Assembly: GCA_016844425.1 (NCBI GenBank)
Contig: JAERML010000121.1
Location: 1 to 8,678, forward strand
Direction of reading: 5' to 3'
Length of the DNA stretch: 8,678 nt
Origin: Bacteroidota bacterium
GTDB taxonomy: Bacteria > Bacteroidota > UBA10030 > UBA6906
Shown: piece by piece, positions 1 to 6,272 of the stretch
Layout: every line of letters starts with the position of its first letter
Numbering within the stretch: position 1 is the first letter of the stretch
The notes under the pieces: model-generated
The model's database searches: none
The model's input: the letters and a program-made list of their open reading frames with translations, nothing else
What the model was told of the DNA's origin: nothing
Position numbers and translations under genes: made by a program

Positions 1-1
1 G

Positions 2-475
2 CTCGGTATGTACCGTGTTCTTGTTGGAACCATGGTGATTGAGAATCCCGATGAAGCGAAGCGTGTGATAGACACATACGGTCCCAGCAAGGTCGTCCTC
101 GGAATCGATGCACGCGATGGCATTGTTGCAACGCATGGATGGGCGGAATCTTCCGGGCTCACCGCTCTTACTGTGGCGTTGAATGCAAAGGCTCTTGGAT
201 TCCGTCGCATTGTCTACACTGATATCCGTCTCGATGGGACCCTGCGCGGTGTGAACCTCAACATCCTGCGGGAGCTTGCGACGAAGACGGGGATGCGGGT
301 GACCTCCGCCGGTGGCATCTCTGGTCTTGAGGATCTCCTAAAGGTGCAAGAGCTGGAAAAGCTCGGCGTCGATTCCGTCGTGATTGGCAGGGCGTTGTAC
401 GAAAACAAATTCTCATGCCAGGGGGTCTGGCGTCGCTGCGAGGCGGGAGACTATCCCTACACGGCGCGCGTCTGA
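2..475 (+). CDS. hisA: HisA, ProFAR isomerase (5' end cut off by the window)
   Basis: C-terminal part of 1-(5-phosphoribosyl)-5-[(5-phosphoribosylamino)methylideneamino]imidazole-4-carboxamide isomerase, the cytosolic TIM-barrel enzyme of the fourth step of histidine biosynthesis. The reading frame is open from base 2; the first ATG (base 8) is internal, because the preceding Leu-Gly belongs to the family's L-G-x-x-R-V-x-x-G-T strand. Visible in order: VLVGT followed by ENP, the GIDARDG segment, YTDIRLDGTLRG (the second half-barrel active-site loop), the phosphate-binding SAGGIS, and VIGRALYENKF near the C-terminus. About 157 residues are present of the usual 240-250, so roughly 90 N-terminal residues, including the first catalytic Asp, lie outside the window. 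What is seen carries no frameshift. The next gene starts 46 bases downstream on the same strand. HisF is the main look-alike, but the TDI-x-x-DGTL-x-G and ALYENKF segments favour HisA. Confidence 0.93.
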   Translation, partial: LGMYRVLVGTMVIENPDEAKRVIDTYGPSKVVLGIDARDGIVATHGWAESSGLTALTVALNAKALGFRRIVYTDIRLDGTLRGVNLNILRELATKTGMRVTSAGGISGLEDLLKVQELEKLGVDSVVIGRALYENKFSCQGVWRRCEAGDYPYTARV

Positions 476-521
476 GCGCCGCCTGTGCCTCCGTGAGTTA
501 CATTCACTATCGATCCTCACC

Positions 522-1436
522 ATGAAATTCCTCATTGTTGGCCATCTTTGTTTTGACGTCATTCACCCCGTCGAAGGCCCTGAAGTCCAGAGCTACGGCG
601 GCATCACATACGCGGTGGCCACCCTCGCATCCCTTCTCGGGAAGAACGACTCAGTCAACCCCGTTTTCGGTGTACACCGGGGCGACTACGCAGTCTTGCT
701 GGAACATCTTGCGCAATATCCCAACGTGGAGACATCCGGCATCTTCAAAACCGATGAGCCGACAAACAGGGTGCATCTTTTTTATAGGGATCAGACGACC
801 CGCATCGAATGCTCAAAGGATATCGCCAGGCCGATTCCATATGAAAAGATCCGACGCCATCTTTCGGTTGACGGGATTCTTGTGAACATGATTTCCGGGT
901 TCGATATCACCATCGAAACAATGGACCACATCCGGATGGCAGTGCGGGGACACAAAATCCCGATTCATTTCGATTATCACAGTCTCACACTCGGTATACA
1001 GGAAAACTTCGAGCGGTTCCGCCGACCGGTTGTCGATTGGCGGCGGTGGGCATTTATGACGGATACGGTACAAATGAACGAAGAGGAAATCGCCGGCCTT
1101 ACGATCGAACCTTCGACAGAAAAACAGACGGTCGGACATTTGCTGACGTTGAGCGTAAAAGGCGTAGTGGTAACTCGCGGTGTGAGTGGTGCGACGGTCT
1201 ACACCAGTGATAAAAAGCATGTGGTCCGAAAGGACATTCCGGGTATTCCCGTTGAGCACGTAGTTGATACGACGGGCTGCGGAGATATCTTTGGGGCGGC
1301 CTTCTTGCTTCACAATGTCCGGACGTCCGATGTCGTGGGTGCCGCGGCGTATGCCAATGGCATTGCCGCTTCAACGGTTTATATGCCCGGTATCCAATCT
1401 CTGCAAACGCTGAGGGATGTTTCTGACCCCGCGTAG
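522..1436 (+). CDS. PfkB/ribokinase-family carbohydrate kinase, substrate unknown
   Basis: A 304-residue protein of the PfkB (ribokinase-like) family, predicted to transfer phosphate from ATP to a sugar or nucleoside hydroxyl in the cytosol. The start at 522 gives MKFLIVGHLCFD, the usual first strand of this fold; the frame is open further upstream, but that part overlaps hisA and has no family resemblance. Visible: the substrate-side glycine pair in YGGITYAVATLA (residues 25-36), QMNEEEIAGL (184-193, equivalent to the family N-x-x-E metal motif), VVVTRGVSGA (216-224), and the C-terminal signature DTTGCGD (249-255), in which Asp255 is the expected catalytic base and GCGD forms the anion hole. 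The usual Ala of GAGD is Cys here. No good Shine-Dalgarno precedes the start. It sits between hisA and dapB, which does not reveal its substrate. Family assignment is firm; specificity cannot be read from the sequence. Confidence 0.88.
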   Translation: MKFLIVGHLCFDVIHPVEGPEVQSYGGITYAVATLASLLGKNDSVNPVFGVHRGDYAVLLEHLAQYPNVETSGIFKTDEPTNRVHLFYRDQTTRIECSKDIARPIPYEKIRRHLSVDGILVNMISGFDITIETMDHIRMAVRGHKIPIHFDYHSLTLGIQENFERFRRPVVDWRRWAFMTDTVQMNEEEIAGLTIEPSTEKQTVGHLLTLSVKGVVVTRGVSGATVYTSDKKHVVRKDIPGIPVEHVVDTTGCGDIFGAAFLLHNVRTSDVVGAAAYANGIAASTVYMPGIQSLQTLRDVSDPA

Positions 1437-1460
1437 GAATGCCCCAGCACATTGCGGCCC

Positions 1461-1466
1461 AAGGAG
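1461..1466 (+). promoter_or_regulatory. Ribosome binding site of dapB
   Basis: AAGGAG lies five bases before the ATG at 1472. It fixes the dapB start at 1472 rather than the in-frame ATG at 1439, which has no such site and would add 11 residues ahead of the NAD(P)-binding strand. Confidence 0.75.
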
Positions 1467-1471
1467 TCAAT

Positions 1472-2206
1472 ATGAATCTTGCGCTTATCGGTTACGGGAA
1501 GATGGGCAGGGAGGTCGAACTCCTTGCGAAGGAAAAAGGGATTAGGATCGCCAGCATATTCACGTCGGACAATAACATCGATGGAATAGGTCTGACCCCC
1601 GCATCATTGAAAGGTGTTGACATCTGTATCGATTTCTCAACGCCGACGGCTGTGGTAAAGAATGTCGAGGCAATCGCTTCTTGCGGCAAGAGCATCGTGG
1701 TTGGGGCAACCGGATGGTATGACCGGATGGACGAGGTGAAGAAGCTGGTGAAGGAACGTAAGATCGGCTTTCTGTATGCGACGAATTTCTCGCTGGGGGT
1801 CAATCTCTTCTCGCAACTCGTAATGGATGCGGCCCATCTTTTTGAGAAGCATTCCGGGTATGATGTGTCGATCAATGAAGTGCACCATCGGGGAAAGGTG
1901 GACAGCCCGAGCGGTACCGCTCTTTCCCTTGCATCTCTCATTATGCAAACGATGCGGCGGAAGACGGAGATACTCTCAGAAAATCCTCACCGCGAGATCA
2001 AGTCGCATGAATTGCATGTCACCTCTACCCGTGTGGGCACCATCAACGGCAAACACACCGTGCTTTTTGATTCCGAAGCCGACACGATTGAGTTAGTCCA
2101 CACCGCCAAAAATCGGCGTGGGTTTGCCCTCGGTGCCATCGTTGCCGCAGAATGGCTGAAAGGAAAGAAGGGTTTCTATACGATGCGGGATGTGATTCTT
2201 TCGTAG
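1472..2206 (+). CDS. dapB: DapB, 4-hydroxy-tetrahydrodipicolinate reductase
   Basis: Cytosolic NAD(P)H-dependent reductase that converts the DapA product, 4-hydroxy-tetrahydrodipicolinate, to tetrahydrodipicolinate in the diaminopimelate/lysine pathway. 244 residues. The N-terminal Rossmann domain opens with IGYGKMG (dinucleotide-binding glycines at 7, 9 and 12), followed by IDFSTP (53-58), VGATGW (77-82) and ATNFSLGVN (103-111). The catalytic domain carries the family signature around EVHHRGKVDSPSGTA (136-150): His138-His139, Lys142 and the substrate-binding SPSGT. The C-terminal part has RVGTINGKH and RRGFALGAIVAAEWL, both typical. It is shorter than the roughly 270-residue enterobacterial enzyme, as in several Bacteroidota-type DapBs (from memory). 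A strong AAGGAG precedes the start. It lies 35 bases after the PfkB-family kinase gene and 77 bases before dapA, its pathway partner. No missing key residue was seen. Confidence 0.96.
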   Translation: MNLALIGYGKMGREVELLAKEKGIRIASIFTSDNNIDGIGLTPASLKGVDICIDFSTPTAVVKNVEAIASCGKSIVVGATGWYDRMDEVKKLVKERKIGFLYATNFSLGVNLFSQLVMDAAHLFEKHSGYDVSINEVHHRGKVDSPSGTALSLASLIMQTMRRKTEILSENPHREIKSHELHVTSTRVGTINGKHTVLFDSEADTIELVHTAKNRRGFALGAIVAAEWLKGKKGFYTMRDVILS

Positions 2207-2283
2207 ATTGGGTTGTGACAAGTTTGTGGTGTCGTGTCTGGTCCGGACGGATCAGTTCGGATGACAAGTCTAAAGGGACAGAG
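2207..2283 (+). other. dapB-dapA intergenic region with short symmetric elements
   Basis: This 77-base gap is the largest inside the dap cluster. It holds TTGTGACAA (2213-2221, 4-base arms around a central G), an 8-base palindrome GTCCGGAC (2241-2248), and the 8-base direct repeat TGACAAGT at 2216-2223 and 2262-2269. No lysine riboswitch-like structure, clear promoter hexamers or T-tract terminator was recognised. The repeats may be chance; they could also be an operator or an internal promoter region. Confidence 0.3.
2273..2278 (+). promoter_or_regulatory. Probable ribosome binding site of dapA
   Basis: AAGGGA, five bases before the ATG at 2284, is an imperfect Shine-Dalgarno. Together with the family N-terminus ([12 protein letters not shown]) it selects 2284 over the longer in-frame start at 2152, which would lie inside dapB. 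Confidence 0.55.
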
Positions 2284-3180
2284 ATGAAACGAAAACTCCT
2301 CTTCAGGGGAACAGCAACTGCGCTCGTGACGCCCTTCAAGAAAGACGGCGCCGTTGATGAACCGACACTGCGCGATCTTGTTGACCTGCAGATCAAGGGA
2401 AAAGTCGAAGCGCTCGTTCCCGTGGGGAGCACGGGGGAGGGGGCGACACTGTCCGACGCGGAACAGGCGCAGGTAATCGAAATAGTGGTGGATCAAGCAA
2501 ACGGCCGTGTCCCTGTTATTGCCGGCGCGAGCAGCAACGCAACCATGAAAGCAGTTGCCCTGGCGAAGCAGGCAAAGAGTGCCGGTGCCGATGCGCTTCT
2601 CTCGGTGGTACCTTTTTATAATAAGCCGACCCAGGAAGGAATCATCCAGCACTTTGATGCTATTGCGGATGTGGTGGAGCTACCGATCGTGGTCTACAAC
2701 GTTCCCGGCCGGACAGCGTCGAATATTGAGGCGTCTACGGCGCTGAGGATGGCAGATGAGAACCCGTTCATTGTCGGGATCAAAGAAGCATCGGCGAACA
2801 TCGGGCAGATCATGGAGATCCTCCGGAATCGCCCGGCGGGCTTTGGCGTTTGGTCCGGGGATGATAACCTGACCCTTCCGCTGGTGGCCCTCGGAGCCGA
2901 CGGCATCATTTCCGTCATCTCGAACGAGATACCGCGGCAGTTTTCCGACATGGTTCGTTTTGCGTTGAAGGGAAAATGGGAAAAGGCGAGGGAACTGCAC
3001 TACGTACTTCTTCCGCTCATGAACGTCAACTTTGTGGAATCGAACCCCATTCCCGTGAAAGCCGCCATGGCGATGATGGGCCTCATCGAAGAGAACTATC
3101 GGTTGCCTCTGCTGCAACTAAGCGACGCCGTGCGACCGAAATTGGAGAAGGTGTTAAAAGACCTGAAACTCATTTCCTAA
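2284..3180 (+). CDS. dapA: DapA, 4-hydroxy-tetrahydrodipicolinate synthase
   Basis: Cytosolic class I (Schiff-base) aldolase condensing pyruvate with L-aspartate semialdehyde, the committed step toward diaminopimelate and lysine. 298 residues, the family's normal length, as a single TIM barrel. Visible: [10 protein letters not shown] near the N-terminus (9-18), GSTGEGATL (48-56, with Ser49/Thr50 matching the Thr pair of the proton relay), PFYNKP (110-115, with Tyr112), YNVPGRT (138-144, with active-site Tyr138 and substrate-carboxylate Arg143), and GIKEAS (165-170), whose Lys167 is the Schiff-base lysine. [14 protein letters not shown] near the C-terminus is also characteristic. All catalytic residues are present, which argues against the related N-acetylneuraminate lyase or KDG aldolase branches, as does its place between dapB and dapD. 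Its stop codon overlaps the dapD start. End-product inhibition by lysine is known in the family but was not assessed here. Confidence 0.96.
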   Translation: MKRKLLFRGTATALVTPFKKDGAVDEPTLRDLVDLQIKGKVEALVPVGSTGEGATLSDAEQAQVIEIVVDQANGRVPVIAGASSNATMKAVALAKQAKSAGADALLSVVPFYNKPTQEGIIQHFDAIADVVELPIVVYNVPGRTASNIEASTALRMADENPFIVGIKEASANIGQIMEILRNRPAGFGVWSGDDNLTLPLVALGADGIISVISNEIPRQFSDMVRFALKGKWEKARELHYVLLPLMNVNFVESNPIPVKAAMAMMGLIEENYRLPLLQLSDAVRPKLEKVLKDLKLIS

Positions 3181-4013
3181 TGTCACTCCAGGATGATATC
3201 GAACGACTGTATGAGCAAGGTGGTGACACCATTGACCGGGAACGCGCACTCCAGGTTTTTCACGAGTTCAAGTTCTTTCTCAATCATGGCGACGTGCGGG
3301 CCGCGGACTGTGTCCATGGGGAATGGAGGGTAAACCGCTGGGTGAAGAAGGGAATCCTTCTTGGCTTCCGGCTGGGTGAGTTGGAAGATGCCTCCATCGA
3401 CAGCCGGTTCAAGTTTTTCGACAAGAGTACGTACCCTCTCAAAAAGCTTACCCTGGCCGATGGTATCCGCCTGGTACCGGGTGGTTCGTCCGTGCGCGAC
3501 GGCGCTTTCGTTGCGAAAGGTGTTGTATGTATGCCACCGATGTATATCAACGTCGGTGCGTACGTGGACGAGGCCACGATGGTGGATTCGCACGCGCTCA
3601 TTGGCTCATGCGCGCAAGTAGGCAAGCGTGTCCATATCAGTGCCGCAGCGCAGATTGGCGGTGTCCTTGAACCAATTGGTGCTTTGCCCGTCATTATCGA
3701 AGACGACGTGATGATTGGCGGCAACTGTGGAGTCTATGAGGGAACGATCGTGAAACGAGGCGCGGTGATTGGAGCTGGAGTGGTTCTCACTGGCGGAACG
3801 CCCGTGTTTGATACAGTACGTCAGGCGGTTTACCGGAAGGAGGGAGACCAGCCTCTGGTGATTCCTGAGAACGCCGTGGTGATCCCGGGGAGCCGGCCAT
3901 TGCAGGGAGAGTGGGCACGGAGCCGGCAGCTTTCGGCCGCGAGTCCGATCATCGTCAAGTATCGGGATGAGAAGACAGCGGCTTCCACAGCGCTGGAGGA
4001 GGCGCTCCGGTGA
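3180..4013 (+). CDS. dapD: DapD, tetrahydrodipicolinate N-succinyltransferase
   Basis: 2,3,4,5-tetrahydropyridine-2,6-dicarboxylate N-succinyltransferase uses succinyl-CoA to open and succinylate the DapB product, so this organism uses the succinylase branch of diaminopimelate synthesis. 277 residues, close to the 274 of the enterobacterial enzyme. An N-terminal helical domain (about 1-95) ends in [12 protein letters not shown]; a left-handed beta-helix of hexapeptide repeats follows (about 100-205), with [46 protein letters not shown] and QIGGVLEP all plainly seen; the C-terminal part includes GGNCGVYEG and LTGGTPVFD. These distinguish it from acetylating DapH and from other hexapeptide acyltransferases. 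The ATG at 3180 shares its A with the dapA TAA stop (TAATG) and has no clear ribosome site of its own, so it is probably translationally coupled to dapA. Its stop overlaps the next GTG start. Confidence 0.96.
   Translation: MSLQDDIERLYEQGGDTIDRERALQVFHEFKFFLNHGDVRAADCVHGEWRVNRWVKKGILLGFRLGELEDASIDSRFKFFDKSTYPLKKLTLADGIRLVPGGSSVRDGAFVAKGVVCMPPMYINVGAYVDEATMVDSHALIGSCAQVGKRVHISAAAQIGGVLEPIGALPVIIEDDVMIGGNCGVYEGTIVKRGAVIGAGVVLTGGTPVFDTVRQAVYRKEGDQPLVIPENAVVIPGSRPLQGEWARSRQLSAASPIIVKYRDEKTAASTALEEALR
3995..4002 (+). promoter_or_regulatory. Strong ribosome binding site for the GTG start at 4010
   Basis: GGAGGAGG inside the end of dapD lies seven bases before the GTG at 4010, which supports that unusual start codon and the GTGA overlap. 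Part of it (GGAG, 3998-4001) can pair with CTCC (4005-4008) across a three-base loop. The site may therefore be partly masked unless ribosomes are finishing dapD. Confidence 0.65.
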
Positions 4014-4984
4014 ACATCCAGAGAATTCTGATTACCGGAAGCAACGGACTCCTCGGGCAAAAGGTCGCGGAGCTTCTTGTGCGCGGTTCGGCGTATGTGA
4101 TCACGCTTGCGTCTCATGCTGAGAAGCCGGTCAAACCGCTGGCCAGCGCGAGCTATGTGCAGATGGACATCACTTCCAAAAAAGAGGTGAAACGTATTGT
4201 CTTCGCCTGCGAGCCCGAGGTGATCATAAACTGTGCTGCGATGACAAATGTCGATGCCTGCGAGAAAGAACGAGAGCGAGCCTGGAAAATCAATGTTGAA
4301 GGAGTCGAACACCTGATCGAGGCAGCCAGAAAGAACAACGCGCGGATTCTCCACATTTCCACGGACTACATTTTCGATGGAAAGTCAGGGCCGTACGATG
4401 AAAGCGCCCGTCCGGAGCCTCTGAGTTATTACGGAAAGGGGAAGCTCGCGAGTGAGAATGCGCTGCGGATGTCGGGCCTGGAGTACTTCATTGCGCGGAC
4501 AATAGTCCTGTACGGCGCCTCGGCCGGAGTGAAATCCAACTTCGCTCTCTGGCTCATCCAGAACCTCGAGCAAAAGCTCCCTGTCCGGGTAGTGGATGAT
4601 CAGTTCGGCAATCCCACGTTGGCGGATGATCTTGCACATGGGCTCGTCAGCGCGCTGGAACTTGACCGGACGGGAGTCTATCATATGGCGGGAAGAGAGA
4701 TCGTCAGCCGGTATGAGTTCGCGCTGAAACTTGCAGAGGTGTTTGATTTCGACAGCAAGCTTGTTACTCCGATCAAAACGTCTCAACTCCGCCAGTCTGC
4801 ACCACGGCCCCTCAAGTCGGGACTCATTACACTGAAAGCAGAAGTGGAACTCGGGTTCAAGCCCTCGACTGTGGAGCAGGGGCTCCAGATTCTGAAGAGC
4901 CAGCTCTCGCGAACCCGCCGGAAGATGCCCGATAGTGCCCCGATGCCAGGACAGTCCACATCCGGCAGGCAAAGTAAACAATAA
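4010..4984 (+). CDS. RmlD-like NAD(P)-dependent sugar-nucleotide reductase (extended SDR)
   Basis: A 324-residue extended short-chain dehydrogenase of the RmlD substrate-binding family, most like dTDP-4-dehydrorhamnose reductase, which makes dTDP-L-rhamnose for cell-surface glycans. Visible: the dinucleotide fold GSNGLLG (10-16), [11 protein letters not shown] (75-85), ISTDYIFDG (116-124), the catalytic Tyr-x3-Lys in [10 protein letters not shown] (Tyr141, Lys145), and [14 protein letters not shown] (196-209), the family's substrate-domain signature. A basic, polar tail rich in Ser, Arg and Gln (about 300-324) extends past the fold and looks disordered. It starts with GTG, overlapping the dapD stop by four bases. 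No rmlA, rmlB or rmlC is nearby, so the rhamnose role is a family-level guess; the same family includes other 4-keto-sugar reductases and the MAT-beta-like proteins. Fold and cofactor use are firm, the substrate is not. Confidence 0.85.
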   Translation: MNIQRILITGSNGLLGQKVAELLVRGSAYVITLASHAEKPVKPLASASYVQMDITSKKEVKRIVFACEPEVIINCAAMTNVDACEKERERAWKINVEGVEHLIEAARKNNARILHISTDYIFDGKSGPYDESARPEPLSYYGKGKLASENALRMSGLEYFIARTIVLYGASAGVKSNFALWLIQNLEQKLPVRVVDDQFGNPTLADDLAHGLVSALELDRTGVYHMAGREIVSRYEFALKLAEVFDFDSKLVTPIKTSQLRQSAPRPLKSGLITLKAEVELGFKPSTVEQGLQILKSQLSRTRRKMPDSAPMPGQSTSGRQSKQ

Positions 4985-5010
4985 CCTCGACCAAGAGACC
5001 CAGTACGATT

Positions 5011-5400
5011 ATGCTCGATATCCGGTTCATTCGAGAACATACAGATCTTGTCAAGGATGGTGTGGAGAAAAAGGGAGAAAGCGCCGCGCGGGTTGATGAG
5101 GCGCTTGCACTTGACGAGCGCCGTCGCCAGCTTCTGCAACAGAGTGAGAACTTGAAGAGCAGGAAGAACGTTGTCTCGGCAGATGTGGCGCGCATGAAAG
5201 CAAAAAAAGAGGACGCCTCGGCCGTCATTGCCGAAATGCGGACGGTCGCTGACGAGATCAAATGGCTGGATGATGAGTTGAAGAAGGTCGAAGACGATTT
5301 GCGATCCATCCTGCTGCAGATCCCCAACATGCGTCTGTGCCGGTGGGACGCACACCGGCGGAGAACCAGGTTGTTGCCACATGGGGCGAACCTCCTGTGA
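5011..5400 (+). CDS. serS: Seryl-tRNA synthetase, N-terminal fragment (gene frameshifted)
   Basis: First part of seryl-tRNA synthetase, which charges tRNA-Ser with serine. The first 107 residues are genuine. MLDIRFIREHTDLVKDG is the classic SerRS N-terminus, and about residues 28-100 are the charged long helical hairpin (two-stranded coiled coil) that grips the long variable arm of tRNA-Ser, ending in LLQIPNM. In the family this is followed by a short linker and VPVG. Here the frame breaks just after the Met codon at 5329-5331, and the last 22 codons of this frame (to the stop at 5398-5400) are unrelated sequence. The correct continuation is in a different frame from about 5337. As read, the product is a tRNA-binding arm without a catalytic domain. 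The start lies 26 bases after the RmlD-like gene, with only a weak purine stretch upstream. Confidence 0.85.
   Translation: MLDIRFIREHTDLVKDGVEKKGESAARVDEALALDERRRQLLQQSENLKSRKNVVSADVARMKAKKEDASAVIAEMRTVADEIKWLDDELKKVEDDLRSILLQIPNMRLCRWDAHRRRTRLLPHGANLL
5332..5336 (+). other. Frameshift site in serS
   Basis: Five bases (CGTCT) separate the last good codon of the upstream frame (ATG, 5329-5331) and the first good codon of the downstream frame (GTG, 5337-5339). The family linker IPNMPHxSVPVG calls for twelve. Adding back seven bases as CATGCCG gives codons for Pro-His-Ala-Ser and creates two copies of CATGC, so the loss fits a deletion between 5-base direct repeats. That reconstruction is inference; the frame break itself is directly seen. 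Confidence 0.75.
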
Positions 5401-6272
5401 TCGACTTCGAGGCGCTTCCGCATTGGGAGCTGATGGAGAGGCTGAATATCATTGACTTCGCGCGCGGGACGAAAATCACGGGGGCCGGCTTTCCCGTCTA
5501 TGTCGGGAAAGGGGCGCAACTCGAGCGGGCGCTCATCAATTTCTTTCTTGACGAGGCTGGTCAACACGGCTATGCAGAGCTTCTCCCGCCGTTTATCGTG
5601 AATGCAGCAAGTGCCACCGGTACGGGCCAGCTTCCGGATAAGGAAGACCAGATGTATGTTGCCACTCGTGATGACTTCTACCTTGTCCCAACAGCTGAGG
5701 TTCCCGTCACGAACTTCTATCGGGATGAGATCTTGTCGGAAAAGCAATTGCCGGTGAAGTTCAGTGCGTACACTCCTTGTTTCCGCCGGGAGGCCGGGTC
5801 TTACGGCAAGGACGTCCGCGGGTTGAACCGTGTTCATCAGTTCAACAAAGTCGAGTTGGTCAAAATCGTCCATCCCGCAACATCGTACGACGAGTTGGAG
5901 AGTCTCCGTAAGGATGCAGAACGATTACTGCAGAAACTTGGTTTACATTATCACGTACTACTCATGTGTTCCGGTGACCTCGGGTTTACCCAGACTAAAA
6001 AGTATGACCTCGAAGTGTGGGCTCCCGGCCAGCAAAAGTGGCTCGAGGTTTCTTCGATCAGCAACTTCGAGGCGTACCAGGCGCGACGGATGAACATCCG
6101 GTTCCGGCCTGATGGGGGCGGCAAGCCGGAGATGGTCCACACGTTGAACGGATCGGCGCTGGCACTGCCACGCATCGTTGCCTCATTGCTTGAACACTAC
6201 CAAACTCCCGAGGGGAAAGTGATCGTCCCAAAGGTGCTCCATCGATACACCGGGTTTGAAGTTATAGGATAG
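5337..6272 (+). CDS. serS: Seryl-tRNA synthetase, catalytic-domain fragment (after the frameshift)
   Basis: The rest of SerRS, 311 residues from VPVGRTPAEN to the stop, containing the whole class II catalytic core. Visible, numbered from the Val codon at 5337: GEPPVIDFEALPHWEL (17-32), KGAQLERALINFFLD (58-72, motif 1 region), TAEVPVTNFYRDE (119-131, serine/ATP site), motif 2 with CFRREAGSYGKDVRGLNRVHQF (148-169), EVSSISNFEAYQARR (237-251; many family members have Cys where the Ile is), and motif 3 around NGSALALPRIVASLLEHYQ (271-289). With the N-terminal fragment, and about four linker residues restored, the protein would be about 422 residues, the usual SerRS length, so this looks like one gene with a local lesion. 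The GTG at 5337 could act as a start, but no ribosome site precedes it and a separate arm-less SerRS is not known to me. The stop abuts the next start as TAGATG. Confidence 0.88.
   Translation: MPVGRTPAENQVVATWGEPPVIDFEALPHWELMERLNIIDFARGTKITGAGFPVYVGKGAQLERALINFFLDEAGQHGYAELLPPFIVNAASATGTGQLPDKEDQMYVATRDDFYLVPTAEVPVTNFYRDEILSEKQLPVKFSAYTPCFRREAGSYGKDVRGLNRVHQFNKVELVKIVHPATSYDELESLRKDAERLLQKLGLHYHVLLMCSGDLGFTQTKKYDLEVWAPGQQKWLEVSSISNFEAYQARRMNIRFRPDGGGKPEMVHTLNGSALALPRIVASLLEHYQTPEGKVIVPKVLHRYTGFEVIG

Noticed and set aside
384..521. Longer N-terminus for the PfkB-family kinase starting inside hisA
   Set aside because: The added residues are a shadow of the hisA end and do not resemble the family; the fold begins at MKFLIVG (522).
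2207..2283. Lysine riboswitch ahead of dapA
   Set aside because: The gap is only 77 bases, far shorter than the roughly 170-base lysine riboswitch, and none of its conserved core was seen.
2976..3179. Longer N-terminus for DapD starting inside dapA
   Set aside because: The extension is out-of-frame dapA sequence, while the true DapD N-terminus begins at the TAATG overlap.
5329..5340. Programmed ribosomal frameshift in serS or the ABC gene
   Set aside because: No slippery heptamer, upstream Shine-Dalgarno-like stimulator or downstream pseudoknot was recognised at either break, and neither family is known to use recoding.
4857..5873. A long open frame (338 codons) on the minus strand over serS
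   Set aside because: It lies entirely opposite recognisable RmlD-like and SerRS coding sequence, shows no family motif, and is the kind of antisense frame that codon bias produces.
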